Position numbers and translations under genes: made by a program. The notes beneath the pieces are model-generated. The model searched no databases, was not told where the DNA came from, and worked only from the letters and a program-made list of their open reading frames with translations. A DNA stretch of 64,000 bases from CAJQQK01 sp049116495 (lineage in GTDB: Bacteria; Pseudomonadota; Alphaproteobacteria; Rhizobiales; Hyphomicrobiaceae): contig JAGDYV010000046.1 in assembly GCA_049116495.1 (NCBI GenBank), positions 1-64,000 of the forward strand, written 5' to 3'. Positions within the stretch are counted from its first letter, which is position 1, and every line of letters begins with the position of its first letter. Positions 1 through 9,460 of this stretch are shown piece after piece.

Positions 1-68
1 CGAAAACCTCGACCGGCAAGATTCAGAAGTTTGTTCTGCGCGACAGAGCGACGTCGGACGTCGTCTGA
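1..68 (+). CDS. AMP-forming acyl-CoA synthetase, C-terminal end (partial)
   Basis: Only the last 21 codons are inside the window. They read KTSTGKIQKFVLRDRATSDV-V and stop at 66-68. The T-S/T-G-K-I-Q-K-F-x-L-R segment is the C-terminal-domain motif of acyl-CoA synthetases (ANL superfamily); its lysine takes part in adenylate formation from the carboxylic acid. Substrate cannot be judged from this fragment. The gene runs in from the left edge. Confidence 0.85.
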   Translation, partial: KTSTGKIQKFVLRDRATSDVV

Positions 69-399
69 TCGAAAAAGCTCAATTGGATATTATTCTACAA
101 ATTCATGCCAGATGCGGTCATCTAGTGTTGATAGCCAATTGAAACAAATGAGAATTATCCATACGTAGTCGTATCAACTTCAGGAATTGCGTGCCCAAGC
201 CTTTCCAATGTGGAATGAGTGCTGCTCTTTTTCTCTTGCAATGCAATACAAGATGATATGAACTCGGCTCATCAAGATTGCGACACGATCTGTCCCCCAT
301 CCCCCAAAGGCAAGTGTCGCAACTTTGCCCGCAGTGAAGCTTTCACTTGCGGGCATTTTTTTTGACTCAATTGAGTTATGCACCCGAGCAGACCGGTTG
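69..399. other. intergenic stretch with a terminator
   Basis: This 331-base AT-richer stretch lies between the acyl-CoA synthetase stop and the convergent end of the SNase gene. I see no convincing coding sequence. A clear terminator hairpin sits at 326-363, about 260 bases beyond the synthetase stop, which leaves room for a long 3' UTR or a small RNA. No convincing promoter was found in it. Confidence 0.5.
326..363 (+). terminator. rho-independent terminator
   Basis: The left arm TGCCCGCAGTGAA (326-338) pairs with TTCACTTGCGGGCA (342-355) with one bulged T. Eight T residues follow (356-363). It is oriented to stop plus-strand transcription coming from the acyl-CoA synthetase or from an unannotated small RNA. 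Confidence 0.85.
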
Positions 400-1719
400 T
401 CATCCTGTCGATGATGGCCTGAACCCGGCGTTGGTGGCCTCAGCTTCACTGCAGAACCAGCGCTCTCCACGACGGCTGCGCACGCGCACCTGGCGGTAGT
501 CGAGCGCCCAGGGCAGCACATAGACTTTGGCGCGGCGCACAACGCGGCCTTTGATGGGACAGCCGTCCGGTGCCGATTTGCTCGCAATCTCCCACCGCTG
601 CGCACGAAAATCTGCCGGCCGCTGCGCCGGGCCCTGCCATACGCCTAGTTTTGCCGTACGTGCCTTGGTTTCCGCATCGGCATACGTCTTGAAGATCGTG
701 CCTTTTGCAAAAGCGTAGCCCTTGCTCACGATCTCGGCTGCCGCGTCCTTCTCGCCGATATGGCACGTCGCTTGTAGCCGTCCCGCATCGGTCTTTGAAA
801 CATCGGAACACACAACCAATTTGCGCCCCAGCACACGGCGCAATGCACGACGGGCGGATTGTCCGCAACGCCATGCGCGCTTGCGCTTGTTGCGACACAC
901 TTGGCTGAGTTCAGGCGCTTCGATTCCGGCCAACTGCACGAGCCGCCCATTGACGCGCAGCGTATCGCCGGTCACCGCGCGACCGCGACCGGTGATGTCC
1001 GGCAGAGTTTCCGTTTGAACCGACGGCAAGGATGGCCACGACGGTAAAGCCGCCATCATCGAGGACGACAAGGTCTTAAGCCCGCCGCTCTGCCACGTCC
1101 ACAAAACGGCGCCAACCATAAGTATCGCCGCCATGGCAGCCCCGGCGTACCTCATCGGTGGCAGAGCGAAGCGCAAACGCGGTTGTACCAGCCAACTGCG
1201 AAGGCCTTGCCACAGCCGCTTTAGCCAGGGCGCAACAGCCAATGCAAGCAGGGCAACGGCAACCAGGGTCGCCAAAAGCGTTGACCAGCCAGCACCCGAC
1301 TGAAGATATTGCAGGTAAGCCGACAGCGCTGCCAACAGACCCAAACTGCCAAACATCGCCACAATCTTATGACGTGCGGAGAGGGCCAGTGTCGGCAAGC
1401 GCAAATTGCCGATGCGACCATCTCGCAAGCGTCGCCAAATACTGGAAAGGCCGTTTGCCGTGCCCTTCGCTATCGCCTGCATCGTTGACGACGAAACAGT
1501 CCAGAGCCATTGCCAAGCGCGCGACAAACCAAGCCGCAGCGCACCAATCCCACTATAGCCCGCGGAAACACTCTGCCGGCCAGCAGCCTTGGCGCCATCT
1601 GCCGCCATCTGCTTGATATCTTCGATTTTCTGAGCACGCTCTTGACGTCTTAGCTTGATGGTCGTGCGCACATATTGTTGCCACTCGAATCCATCGTTTT
1701 TCCGTCGCCATCCGAACAT
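400..1719 (-). CDS. membrane-anchored SNase-like (thermonuclease-fold) protein
   Basis: A 439-residue protein. After a basic, helical N-terminus there are three hydrophobic segments (about residues 115-140, 145-167 and 190-208). A staphylococcal-nuclease-like domain follows (about 240-360; GRGRAVTGDTLRV, LAGIEAPE, GRLQATC). The C-terminal module has CPIKG and GERWFCSEAEA, as seen in other alphaproteobacterial SNase proteins. The nuclease domain would lie outside the cytoplasm if the third segment exits the membrane. I chose ATG 1719 (MFGWRRK) because a GGGG-type ribosome site sits just upstream; an ATG further up would add 21 residues. The gene starts 71 bases after the kinase stop on the same strand, suggesting cotranscription. 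Nuclease activity is inferred from the fold only. Confidence 0.8.
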   Translation of the reverse strand: MFGWRRKNDGFEWQQYVRTTIKLRRQERAQKIEDIKQMAADGAKAAGRQSVSAGYSGIGALRLGLSRAWQWLWTVSSSTMQAIAKGTANGLSSIWRRLRDGRIGNLRLPTLALSARHKIVAMFGSLGLLAALSAYLQYLQSGAGWSTLLATLVAVALLALAVAPWLKRLWQGLRSWLVQPRLRFALPPMRYAGAAMAAILMVGAVLWTWQSGGLKTLSSSMMAALPSWPSLPSVQTETLPDITGRGRAVTGDTLRVNGRLVQLAGIEAPELSQVCRNKRKRAWRCGQSARRALRRVLGRKLVVCSDVSKTDAGRLQATCHIGEKDAAAEIVSKGYAFAKGTIFKTYADAETKARTAKLGVWQGPAQRPADFRAQRWEIASKSAPDGCPIKGRVVRRAKVYVLPWALDYRQVRVRSRRGERWFCSEAEATNAGFRPSSTG

Positions 1720-1790
1720 TTCATTGCCCCTGAATGGTTGCGGCGCTGCGCTTGCTGGATGCCACTTTGTCGCCCAGAGCATAATTGGTT

Positions 1791-4358
1791 CTAGTCGAGC
1801 ACAACACCGTTCCAGATCTGCACAGTTCCGTTACTCTTGCCCGTTGCGATCATCCGGCCATCCGGCGACACCGCTGCATTCGAGAGCTTCGTACCCGCCG
1901 AGCCAAACGTTTGAAGCGCCCTACTCTTACGCCGATTCCATAAGCGAACGGTACCATCCGCGCTGGCAGAAACGAACTCGCGGCCGCCATCAATGAACTG
2001 CAGCGAGGTGATACGCCCACCGTGGCCGCGATAGCGCATCCGGCGTCGACGGCTATCAGTTGAATAAAGCGAAATTCGCCCGCTCAGTGTCCCGATCAGA
2101 AGCGTTTCACCGTCGGATGAGAATGCGGTTGCCGTAATAAATTGTTTCGCGCGAGGATAGGTTCGCACATGGCTGAGGCTTTGGGCTTCCCACAACTTGA
2201 CCGTCCGATCTGCGCTGCCCGAAGCGATCAGACCCCGGCTTGGTTCATAAGCAATCGCCAACACGTCGCGGCCGTGCCCTTCGAAGACATGCAGCGACAC
2301 GGATGGTGTCGCAATCTCCCACAGCGCAATGGTCCAATCATGTCCGCCGGCAAGGAATTTCCCTGCACCGGCAAAGACAAGCGAGGTTATCGGTGCATCG
2401 TTGCGTTTGAACGACTTGAGCTGCATGCCAAGGTCAAGATCCCATAGCGCGATACGACCATTTTCGTGCCCGGTCAGCGCCCGACTACCGGCAATTGCCA
2501 GCGCTTGTGCCGGACCGTGCTCAAGCTCCAAAGTCCGCAGCAGCTTGCTTGATTTAGTGTCCCAGACCTTCAGCGTTCCATCGCCGCCGATGGTCGCCAG
2601 TTTTGCTCCTCCGCTGGCAAATCGAACAGCCGATGTACCACCAGCATGGGCCTCGAACGTGCGCAACAACAGCGTATCAGGCGTCCGTTTAATCGCTGGC
2701 GTAGCAGCACCTGAAACAGATGACAGCGATCCGGTCGTCACGCCGCCGCGGCGAGATGGCGGTGCACGATCGCGGGTTCGCGGCGGTTCGACTCGGGGTG
2801 GTTTGGCCGGTCGGCTGGCAACCCGTTTCGGAGCGGGGTCAGGACTGCTGGCAATGGTGCCCGTACTGCGAAACTCAAAGCGCGGTAGATTCTGTTGCGC
2901 TTGCACCAAGAACGCTGCAACCACAACGCCAACGGCCAGCTTGGTGGCGAGCGAGAACCACCGCCAGCGCGACTTGGCCCGGATAGGCCGCGGCCGCGGC
3001 GGCCGACGTGCCGGTTTTCGATCGCGCCCGCGCGGCGACACGGCCTTAACCACTGCGCGGCCTTCAACAGCCGGCTTTTTCTTAGCGGCGGGCGTCGCTG
3101 CCGGCAGTTGGGCTTGTTGGCCAGCGCCACCGAAACGGAAGAAGCCCCGCCGCTTTGGTGGAACCGAATCCGGTGAAGGGGCAACAATATCCGGGGTGTC
3201 AACCGATGGAGTTGGCGCGTTTGCCGCCTGCTTTTGGGGCGTAGCTTTGGCGACGGACGACGCATCTCGCGGGGATTGCCGAACGCCGTCCAAAAAATCA
3301 ACAATGCGACCGCGACGCCCCGGTACGTCTGGAGGTGGCGGTACCATGGCCGGCGACGGTGGCGCGGGAGCCGTCAGCGCCCGTGTCGCGGATGTCACCG
3401 GCGCAGCGTCATCGACATGCGGGTCCACAGCGGGCGCATCCGGACGCTTCGTGCCAAACCAGCCGCGCTGGCCGGGCAGAGCATCCGGTGCCAGCAATGC
3501 ACCACGCCATTGCGCGACACTTTGCGGGCGCTTCTCGATGTCAATTCTCAGCCCTTGATCAATCGCCTTCAAAAAAGACGGCCGATACGCGCTCAGAGCG
3601 GCTTCGCGCGCAGGTTTGAATTCGTCCTTGACGACCCGTGATGGCGCGTCCGGCGGGCGCCTGCCGGTAATCGCATGGTAAAGCGTCGCCGCCAATGCGT
3701 AGATGTCCGTCCATGGACCTTGCTGGCGACCGATTTCACCGTATTGCTCATACGGGCTGTAGCCCGGTTTTACGAGCGCGCTCACCGTGCGCGAGTGCTG
3801 CGCGATATCACCTCGCGCAGAGCCGAAGTCGATCAGGACAGGCGAGCCGTCGTTGCGGATGATGATGTTGTCAGGCGCGATATCGCGATGCAGAAAGTCC
3901 GATGCATGAACAACGGCCAAAGCATCAAGCAGCGGCGCAAGAATCTTGTCCAACTCAGCTTGCCGCGGCGCGCGCCCAAGTGCCTGCAGCCACCCCTTGA
4001 GGCTCTCGCCTTCCTCAAAATGCAGCACCATGTAGCCGGTGTTGTTGGCGCGGAAATAACGATAGACGCGGACAATGTTCGGGTGATCGTATCTGGCCAG
4101 CGTCTGGGCCTCTTCGATGAAACGATCGAGGCCCCATTGGTAGTCCTCAGCGCATCCCTCCGAACGCGGCACGGCCGCGGCCCGCTTGCCACGTGCAGCA
4201 AAGTCGCTGGGGAAATATTCTTTGATCGTGACCTTGCGATCGAGCGCGATCTCCGTCGCAAGATAGGTAATGCCAAAACCACCGGCACCGATCACCCGCT
4301 CAATGCGAAAGTCAGAGACCAGCTCTTTACCTTCCGGCAGTGCCTGTAAATGGCTCAT
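1791..4358 (-). CDS. membrane Ser/Thr protein kinase with C-terminal WD40 propeller
   Basis: An 855-residue protein. The N-terminal Hanks-type kinase domain (about residues 15-290) shows the glycine loop GAGGFGITYLA, the ATP-binding lysine in TIKEYF, catalytic loop HRDIAPDN and magnesium loop DFGSARG. A long Pro/Ala/Arg-rich linker leads to one transmembrane helix (about 466-486). From about residue 565 there are seven WD40 repeats (for example GGDGTLKVWD, GSADRTVKLWE, SADGTVRLWN), enough for a complete propeller. Predicted topology puts the kinase in the cytoplasm and the propeller outside, like a sensor. FHA proteins and a PP2C phosphatase are encoded divergently from 4561, the usual phosphothreonine-binding and reversal partners. 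Its targets are unknown. Confidence 0.9.
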   Translation of the reverse strand: MSHLQALPEGKELVSDFRIERVIGAGGFGITYLATEIALDRKVTIKEYFPSDFAARGKRAAAVPRSEGCAEDYQWGLDRFIEEAQTLARYDHPNIVRVYRYFRANNTGYMVLHFEEGESLKGWLQALGRAPRQAELDKILAPLLDALAVVHASDFLHRDIAPDNIIIRNDGSPVLIDFGSARGDIAQHSRTVSALVKPGYSPYEQYGEIGRQQGPWTDIYALAATLYHAITGRRPPDAPSRVVKDEFKPAREAALSAYRPSFLKAIDQGLRIDIEKRPQSVAQWRGALLAPDALPGQRGWFGTKRPDAPAVDPHVDDAAPVTSATRALTAPAPPSPAMVPPPPDVPGRRGRIVDFLDGVRQSPRDASSVAKATPQKQAANAPTPSVDTPDIVAPSPDSVPPKRRGFFRFGGAGQQAQLPAATPAAKKKPAVEGRAVVKAVSPRGRDRKPARRPPRPRPIRAKSRWRWFSLATKLAVGVVVAAFLVQAQQNLPRFEFRSTGTIASSPDPAPKRVASRPAKPPRVEPPRTRDRAPPSRRGGVTTGSLSSVSGAATPAIKRTPDTLLLRTFEAHAGGTSAVRFASGGAKLATIGGDGTLKVWDTKSSKLLRTLELEHGPAQALAIAGSRALTGHENGRIALWDLDLGMQLKSFKRNDAPITSLVFAGAGKFLAGGHDWTIALWEIATPSVSLHVFEGHGRDVLAIAYEPSRGLIASGSADRTVKLWEAQSLSHVRTYPRAKQFITATAFSSDGETLLIGTLSGRISLYSTDSRRRRMRYRGHGGRITSLQFIDGGREFVSASADGTVRLWNRRKSRALQTFGSAGTKLSNAAVSPDGRMIATGKSNGTVQIWNGVVLD

Positions 4359-4560
4359 GCATCCCCCGTCGCATCGCCTCGACTCTAAGCCTGTGGAAAA
4401 CTATTCGGTCGTCTGAGCGCGAAACCGTTCGTCGATCCTTCGCCGCACTCCCTGTGGCGAGCCTTCCCACGCACCTGCGAGTCAATTGCCGCATTCATGC
4501 CGAAAGATTGTGGCAATGGCGTGCATTATCTCTCAATGAGGTCTTAGCGGTCATCTGCAA

Positions 4561-5124
4561 ATGCTCAATATCGACTATCTCGGCTTTTTCAACGCATTTG
4601 ACACGGGCGTCTGGCTGACGGCGATCGGAGATTGGATTGAGCAAGTCAAAATCTTTATACGGACAAAATATCTTGAAGCACCTGCTCTGATCCTCGGCGT
4701 CGCTATTGCCCTCATCATACCGGCTATAGCAACGGCCGGAGCGATTGTCCGGATGATGGCTCGCAGGGCTCAACCACCGGAAAGCGAGACGGTACGCACT
4801 GTTAGAACCCGTCCAATCAGCGCCTGGCGCCAGAGCGCTTGTCTGGAAATGCCTGACAGCACGCTTTATCCGATCAACCAAGGCATTGTCCGAATTGGCC
4901 GAGAAGCCGACAACGACTTGCGCCTGGCTGACCCCACGATACACCGCTATCACGCCGTGCTTGAGCGGTCGCCCGATGCAGAATTCATGATTTCCTATGT
5001 TGGAGACCCCGACCATGACGGCTTGCTCATCAATGGCACTGCAGCCCAACGACAACGCTTGCGAGGCGGCGAAGTACTGGAAATCGGTGCAATAAAGTTG
5101 CGCTTCTCCGTGAGCCCCGCTTAG
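4561..5124 (+). CDS. membrane-anchored FHA-domain protein
   Basis: A 187-residue protein with one N-terminal membrane helix (about residues 41-64, rich in A/I/L) and a C-terminal forkhead-associated domain (about 100-185; VRIGREADNDLRL, then the conserved H in IHRYHAV and the L-L-INGT turn). FHA domains bind phosphothreonine, so this is a likely reader or substrate of the divergent kinase. It leads a plus-strand run of FHA, FHA and PP2C genes. No strong Shine-Dalgarno sequence is visible before the ATG. Confidence 0.85.
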   Translation: MLNIDYLGFFNAFDTGVWLTAIGDWIEQVKIFIRTKYLEAPALILGVAIALIIPAIATAGAIVRMMARRAQPPESETVRTVRTRPISAWRQSACLEMPDSTLYPINQGIVRIGREADNDLRLADPTIHRYHAVLERSPDAEFMISYVGDPDHDGLLINGTAAQRQRLRGGEVLEIGAIKLRFSVSPA

Positions 5125-5165
5125 TTAGGGGCAGCAATGATCAAAATGGCAGGCGGGGACAGACG

Positions 5166-5975
5166 ATGTCGAACAAGGAGCAAGGCAGCAAGGGGCAAGG
5201 CAAATTCCTTGGCTCTTTACGGGACGCCTTGAAAGCCGCCAGTCGCGATGAAGATGGCCGCGTTGTGATTGCAGGCGAGAACCCAACCATAAAACCGGTC
5301 GTCGAGGCCAAGATCGAGGGAGCATCAGCCATGTCGTCATCACAGGACGGTAAACCCGCAGCCTCAGGCAATGACAGCGCCGAGGCCCCGCCGCCATTGC
5401 CCAGCGCCGCCGAGGCAGCCAGAGAAGCACGCGGTGGCACGCCGAATATTCCGCCGGTGGATGCCGCGGTCGGCGCCGGAGCGGCCGCCGCAAGTGCACC
5501 ACCGACGACCCGTGTCGTGAAAGAGCCCAGTGCCGCGGCAGCAGCAGATGCGGAACCAAGAACCCAGCTTGTTCGCGGACGCCAACCGGTGCAGCGCGGC
5601 GAATTCCGGCAGGACCCTGTGGTTGGTTGGCTTGTCATCGTCGGCGGGCCCGGCATTGGCTCGTATCGTCCAGTATTCGAGGGCAACAATACAATTGGCC
5701 GGTCGACCTCAAACCGCATACCAATCGATTTCGGGGACGATGCGATTTCCGGCGAAGAACAGGCATACATCCGTTATGACTCAGCGGATCGCTCGTTCCT
5801 GCTAGTCCCGAATATGTCCAAAACCAACGTCGTTTCAGTAAATGAAAAGCGCCCCACCTCCGCGATTGCGCTGCAGACCATGGACGTGATCACAATGGGG
5901 CGCACGCAGTTAGTATTTATACCGTTTTGCGGACCTGAGTTCGATTGGGGGGAACTTTCCACCATGAAAGGCTGA
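5166..5975 (+). CDS. FHA-like protein with long disordered N-terminus
   Basis: A 269-residue protein. The first ~150 residues are Ala/Pro/Glu-rich and look disordered. The C-terminal ~115 residues form an FHA-like domain (GSYRPVFEGNNTIGRS, IPIDFGDDAISGEEQAYI, TSAIALQTMDVITMGRT). The usual S-x-x-H after the glycine-arginine core is replaced by SGEEQ, so phosphothreonine binding may be weak or altered. It begins 41 bases after the upstream FHA gene behind a GGGGACAGACG ribosome site and is probably cotranscribed with it. Role: inferred adaptor of the kinase/phosphatase pair. Confidence 0.8.
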   Translation: MSNKEQGSKGQGKFLGSLRDALKAASRDEDGRVVIAGENPTIKPVVEAKIEGASAMSSSQDGKPAASGNDSAEAPPPLPSAAEAAREARGGTPNIPPVDAAVGAGAAAASAPPTTRVVKEPSAAAAADAEPRTQLVRGRQPVQRGEFRQDPVVGWLVIVGGPGIGSYRPVFEGNNTIGRSTSNRIPIDFGDDAISGEEQAYIRYDSADRSFLLVPNMSKTNVVSVNEKRPTSAIALQTMDVITMGRTQLVFIPFCGPEFDWGELSTMKG

Positions 5976-6052
5976 CAGCGCGCGACAAGATTAACCAAGC
6001 AGCCGGTCAGTCTTTTGAACATTGACCCGTTGACCCTTGAATAGATTACTGA

Positions 6053-6955
6053 ATGACATCTTTTGAGTATGCCGTGTGTGCAACGCGCGGAGATCGCAGT
6101 TACCAGGAAGACGCCGCCGCGTTCTGGCCAGGCCCGGCGACGTTCAAGCTTGAACGCGATCTGCCCCAGCCGCCACAAGACATCACCATGGCCATCCTCG
6201 CCGATGGTATGGGCGGACATGCCGGCGGTGCGATCGCCAGCCAGTCTGCATGCGAGACCTTTCTCGCCGGCATCTCCGGGCTGATCGATCTTGGCCCCTA
6301 CAAGAAAATCGGCGCAGAACGTACCGTCACGCTCGGCGTTGATGATACGCCTGCGGAGGCTGCGGGCACATCTTCCGTGTCATCCGACAGCAATCTGCTC
6401 GCAGCGCTGCACGCCGCCAATGCGGAAATCGCCCAGCAGACGGCCGCCAATCCCGCGCTCAACGGCATGGGCACGACGTTCGTCGGTGTCACGTTCAAGC
6501 ATCCAAATTCCCAGGCGGGATCTGGCGCAAGCTTGGAATGGGTCAGCGTTGGTGACAGTCCACTCTATCTCTATCGCGGCGGTGAGATCGCGCTTCTCAA
6601 CGAAGACCATTCCCTGGCGCCGGCACTCGACCTGCTCGCAGCCGAAGGCACGATTAGCGTCGATGCAGCGCGCAACGACCCGCGTCGCCACATGCTCCGC
6701 TCGGCTGTGACGGGTGAAGAATTCGATATGATCGACCTGTCGCGAAAGCCGCTGCTTCTCGAGAAGGACGATGTCATCGTACTCGCAAGTGATGGCATCC
6801 ACACGCTCAGCGAAACCGAAATTGCCCGGATCGTTTCCGCTTACGAACCGGATGGCTGCCAGGGGATTGCCAATGCTCTGGTTCGCTCGATCGAAAACCA
6901 TCGTATGCCGCACCAGGACAATGCGACGATCATGGTCATTCGACAGGCAACATAG
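6053..6955 (+). CDS. PP2C-family Ser/Thr protein phosphatase
   Basis: A 300-residue cytoplasmic PP2C (PPM) phosphatase without membrane segments. The metal-binding motifs are in order: RGDRSYQEDA near the N-terminus, ADGMGGHAGG (about residue 50), VSVGDSPLYLYR (about 165), LASDGIH (about 245) and DNATIMVIR at the C-terminus. It most likely dephosphorylates targets of the kinase encoded at 1791-4358, closing the signalling loop with the two FHA proteins just upstream (77 bases). Confidence 0.92.
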   Translation: MTSFEYAVCATRGDRSYQEDAAAFWPGPATFKLERDLPQPPQDITMAILADGMGGHAGGAIASQSACETFLAGISGLIDLGPYKKIGAERTVTLGVDDTPAEAAGTSSVSSDSNLLAALHAANAEIAQQTAANPALNGMGTTFVGVTFKHPNSQAGSGASLEWVSVGDSPLYLYRGGEIALLNEDHSLAPALDLLAAEGTISVDAARNDPRRHMLRSAVTGEEFDMIDLSRKPLLLEKDDVIVLASDGIHTLSETEIARIVSAYEPDGCQGIANALVRSIENHRMPHQDNATIMVIRQAT

Positions 6956-6996
6956 TCAAATCACGAGATCCGCGCCGTTCAGTCACGGTGGAGCGG

Positions 6997-7995
6997 CTAC
7001 GCCGCATCCTCTTCCATGACAATGCCTGAGTAGCGCCGGCGATCGCCGTGGATGCTGCTGCCGCGCCGGTCGTCATCATTGGAGCGCGAGGTGACGAGCC
7101 GGAACACACTCAAGTAATTTGGCTCAACAAGCAGCCGCTCGCCATAGACACCTTCCCTCAAAAAACGGTGCATCTTCGGCAGGTTGTAGCAAGGTACCCA
7201 CATCAACAAGTGGTGCTCGACATGATAATTCACCCAGTAGGGTGCAAGGAACAGGCCGGTGACCGGGTCAGCGAGCGTCGTGCGGGCATGCGCAAACTCA
7301 TCGTCTTTGTCGCCAACCATCGCGTGTTCGGCAATATTGCGCAGTCGCAGAAACAACTGAAAGAATGTCAGCAACGGTAGCAGCCAGAGAAGCGGATAGA
7401 GCCACCAGTAACCAGAAATGGCCAATATCGCGAAGAGCACGACGTTCGCCAATACGATACCACCGACCTTTTCGCGCGCACGAACAAGACGCTGCGACCA
7501 CGGCTGGTCAGGCTTGCCAAGGGCGTCGCGGAACTGGGCGGTGCGCTGATTGAAACCGGTTTGACCTGAAATATCGCGGAAAAGTTTGCGCCAAAAGCTC
7601 TTCGCCGTGACAGGAAACGATTGGCTAAGCACCAAGTCAGGGTCATCGGCCTGTTGCGTGCGGGCGTGGTGTTTCAGGTGATAACGCCGATAAAGCAGGG
7701 CATCGGTGCCAACGGGATAAGCGAGCAGCCATTGACTGACCCACATGTTCTGCGCAGGGCTCTTGAGCAGTAAGCCATGGGCCCCATCGTGCATCAAGAT
7801 TGCGAGCCCGAGTTGACGGCCGCCGATCAGTGCCGCGGCAAGAACAAACGTGACAACGTTCGGCCACCACACGAACAGCGCCATCGCAGCAAAGATGATT
7901 CCCCAGGCGTGGACGATAAGCGCAAGCGCCTTCCAGTCATGTCGCTCCCTGACGGTGGCGAGTTGTTCCGATGTAAGTAATTCGCTCGCACGCAT
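6997..7995 (-). CDS. fatty acid desaturase family protein
   Basis: A 332-residue membrane protein with several hydrophobic stretches and the three histidine clusters of di-iron desaturases: HDGAHG, HLKHHARTQ and NYHVEHHLL. These enzymes use O2 and electrons to put a double bond, or a hydroxyl, into a lipid or carotenoid chain. I prefer ATG 7995 (MRASELL) with GAGG just upstream over a TTG at 8046. Substrate is not determined; no carotenoid or lipid genes flank it. It converges with the PP2C gene and is divergent from the MFS gene. Confidence 0.88.
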   Translation of the reverse strand: MRASELLTSEQLATVRERHDWKALALIVHAWGIIFAAMALFVWWPNVVTFVLAAALIGGRQLGLAILMHDGAHGLLLKSPAQNMWVSQWLLAYPVGTDALLYRRYHLKHHARTQQADDPDLVLSQSFPVTAKSFWRKLFRDISGQTGFNQRTAQFRDALGKPDQPWSQRLVRAREKVGGIVLANVVLFAILAISGYWWLYPLLWLLPLLTFFQLFLRLRNIAEHAMVGDKDDEFAHARTTLADPVTGLFLAPYWVNYHVEHHLLMWVPCYNLPKMHRFLREGVYGERLLVEPNYLSVFRLVTSRSNDDDRRGSSIHGDRRRYSGIVMEEDAA

Positions 7996-8237
7996 GGCAT
8001 TGCCTCGATTAGGCCGGAACGTTGGGGAGAACAATTTTTTCCCCAACTGGTTGAGCGCCCATTGCCCGCAATGTTACGCGACAGAATGCGGTTTTAAAAG
8101 CCTCTCCAAGCGTTGTGGCGTAACGTTGCAGGGCCGGTTTCAGTAACGTGATTGCCAGTATGCTGGGCGCCTGTTTAAGTGCGCGCTTGTCCGGTCGCCC
8201 GCCGCGATCTGTCAACCCTCGCGAAAAGCATTAACCT

Positions 8238-9452
8238 ATGCCACAAGACGCGACCGTTAACGTGACGCCCAGCAGCGTGCGCCGCAATGTCGGCCTGCTT
8301 GCCATCGCGCAGGCGCTGTTCATGTGCATTACAACGATGGCGATCGCGACGACGCCGCTCGCTGGGCATGCCCTACTTGGCGTCGACAAAACGATGGCGA
8401 CGCTGCCATTGGTGCTTAATCATGTCGGCATCATGCTGATGACCGTGCCGGCGTCGCTGCTGATGGGCAAGATCGGACGGCGCGCAGGCTTTACAATCGG
8501 GGCGCTGATTGCCCTGATTTCAGGTGCAATTTCACTTTTAGCAATCTACATCGCCAGTTTCGAATTGTTGTGCGTCGGCGCCCTGTTGACCGGCTTTTCA
8601 TCTGCTTTCGCCTGGTATTACCGCTTTGCCGCCGCCGACGCTGCCGATGAAGCATACCGCCCAAAGGCGATCGCATTGGTCATGGCGGGCGGGCTCATTG
8701 CGGGCATCATCGGGCCGCAAACGGCAAAATGGTCGCTGCATTGGCTGGACCCACTCGTGTTCGCCGGCGTTTACGTCATGACGATGGTCTTTGCTGCCGC
8801 GTCGATGATCGTCGTCCAAGGCATCCGCATTCCGAAGCTGACAAAAGAGGAACTGGCAGAGGGCGGTCGCCCCATGTCCGAAATCATCCGCCAACCAACA
8901 TATGTCGTGGCGGTGTGCACCTCGATGTTCGGCTATGGCGTCATGACGTTGGTGATGTCGGCGACGCCGCTGGCCATGCTCGCGTGCGGCTTCGACTTCC
9001 ATAGCAGCGCAACCGTGATCCAGGGCCATGTCATCGGCATGTTCCTGCCATCATTTTTCACGGGCAATCTGGTCCAGCGCTTTGGCGTACTGCGCATCAT
9101 TGCCGCCGGCGCCATCATTCAGATGGGGTGCGCGGCCGTCAATCTTGCCGGCATCGACTTCATGAATTTCTTCATTGCCAACGTGCTTGTCGGCATCGGT
9201 TGGAACTTCACATACGTCGGTGGTTCAACGCTGCTGACAACGACCTATCGCCCCGCCGAGCGGGCCAAGGTGCAGGCCAGTCACGACTTCATGGTCTATG
9301 CGACCACGGCCGCCGCCGCCGGTCTCTCCGGTGTCCTGCAGGCACGCGCAGGTTGGGACATTGTCAACATGGCATCGCTGCCATTAATGGGCTTCGTGCT
9401 AATCGCAGCCCTGATGCTGTCGCGCTATCAGGCGCGTCAGGCGACAGCATAG
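8238..9452 (+). CDS. MFS transporter
   Basis: A 404-residue protein with about 12 hydrophobic helices, a short cytoplasmic N-terminus and a central loop after helix six (KLTKEELAEGGRP). The loop between helices 2 and 3 holds a weak form of the major-facilitator motif (GKIGRRAGF). Homologues of this shape are drug or metabolite exporters, but no substrate can be read from the sequence. It is divergent from the desaturase and its end nearly meets the oppositely oriented cyclotransferase gene (8-base gap). Confidence 0.85.
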   Translation: MPQDATVNVTPSSVRRNVGLLAIAQALFMCITTMAIATTPLAGHALLGVDKTMATLPLVLNHVGIMLMTVPASLLMGKIGRRAGFTIGALIALISGAISLLAIYIASFELLCVGALLTGFSSAFAWYYRFAAADAADEAYRPKAIALVMAGGLIAGIIGPQTAKWSLHWLDPLVFAGVYVMTMVFAAASMIVVQGIRIPKLTKEELAEGGRPMSEIIRQPTYVVAVCTSMFGYGVMTLVMSATPLAMLACGFDFHSSATVIQGHVIGMFLPSFFTGNLVQRFGVLRIIAAGAIIQMGCAAVNLAGIDFMNFFIANVLVGIGWNFTYVGGSTLLTTTYRPAERAKVQASHDFMVYATTAAAAGLSGVLQARAGWDIVNMASLPLMGFVLIAALMLSRYQARQATA

Positions 9453-9460
9453 ACCGGCAG

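Noticed and set aside
180..605. 141-codon minus-strand frame across the terminator
   Set aside because: It covers the terminator at 326-363 and the end of the SNase gene in another frame; product unlike any protein.
2329..3558. 409-codon plus-strand open frame
   Set aside because: It is antisense to the Pro/Ala/Arg-rich linker of the kinase; GC-rich codon bias opens the opposite strand. No family resemblance and no ribosome site.
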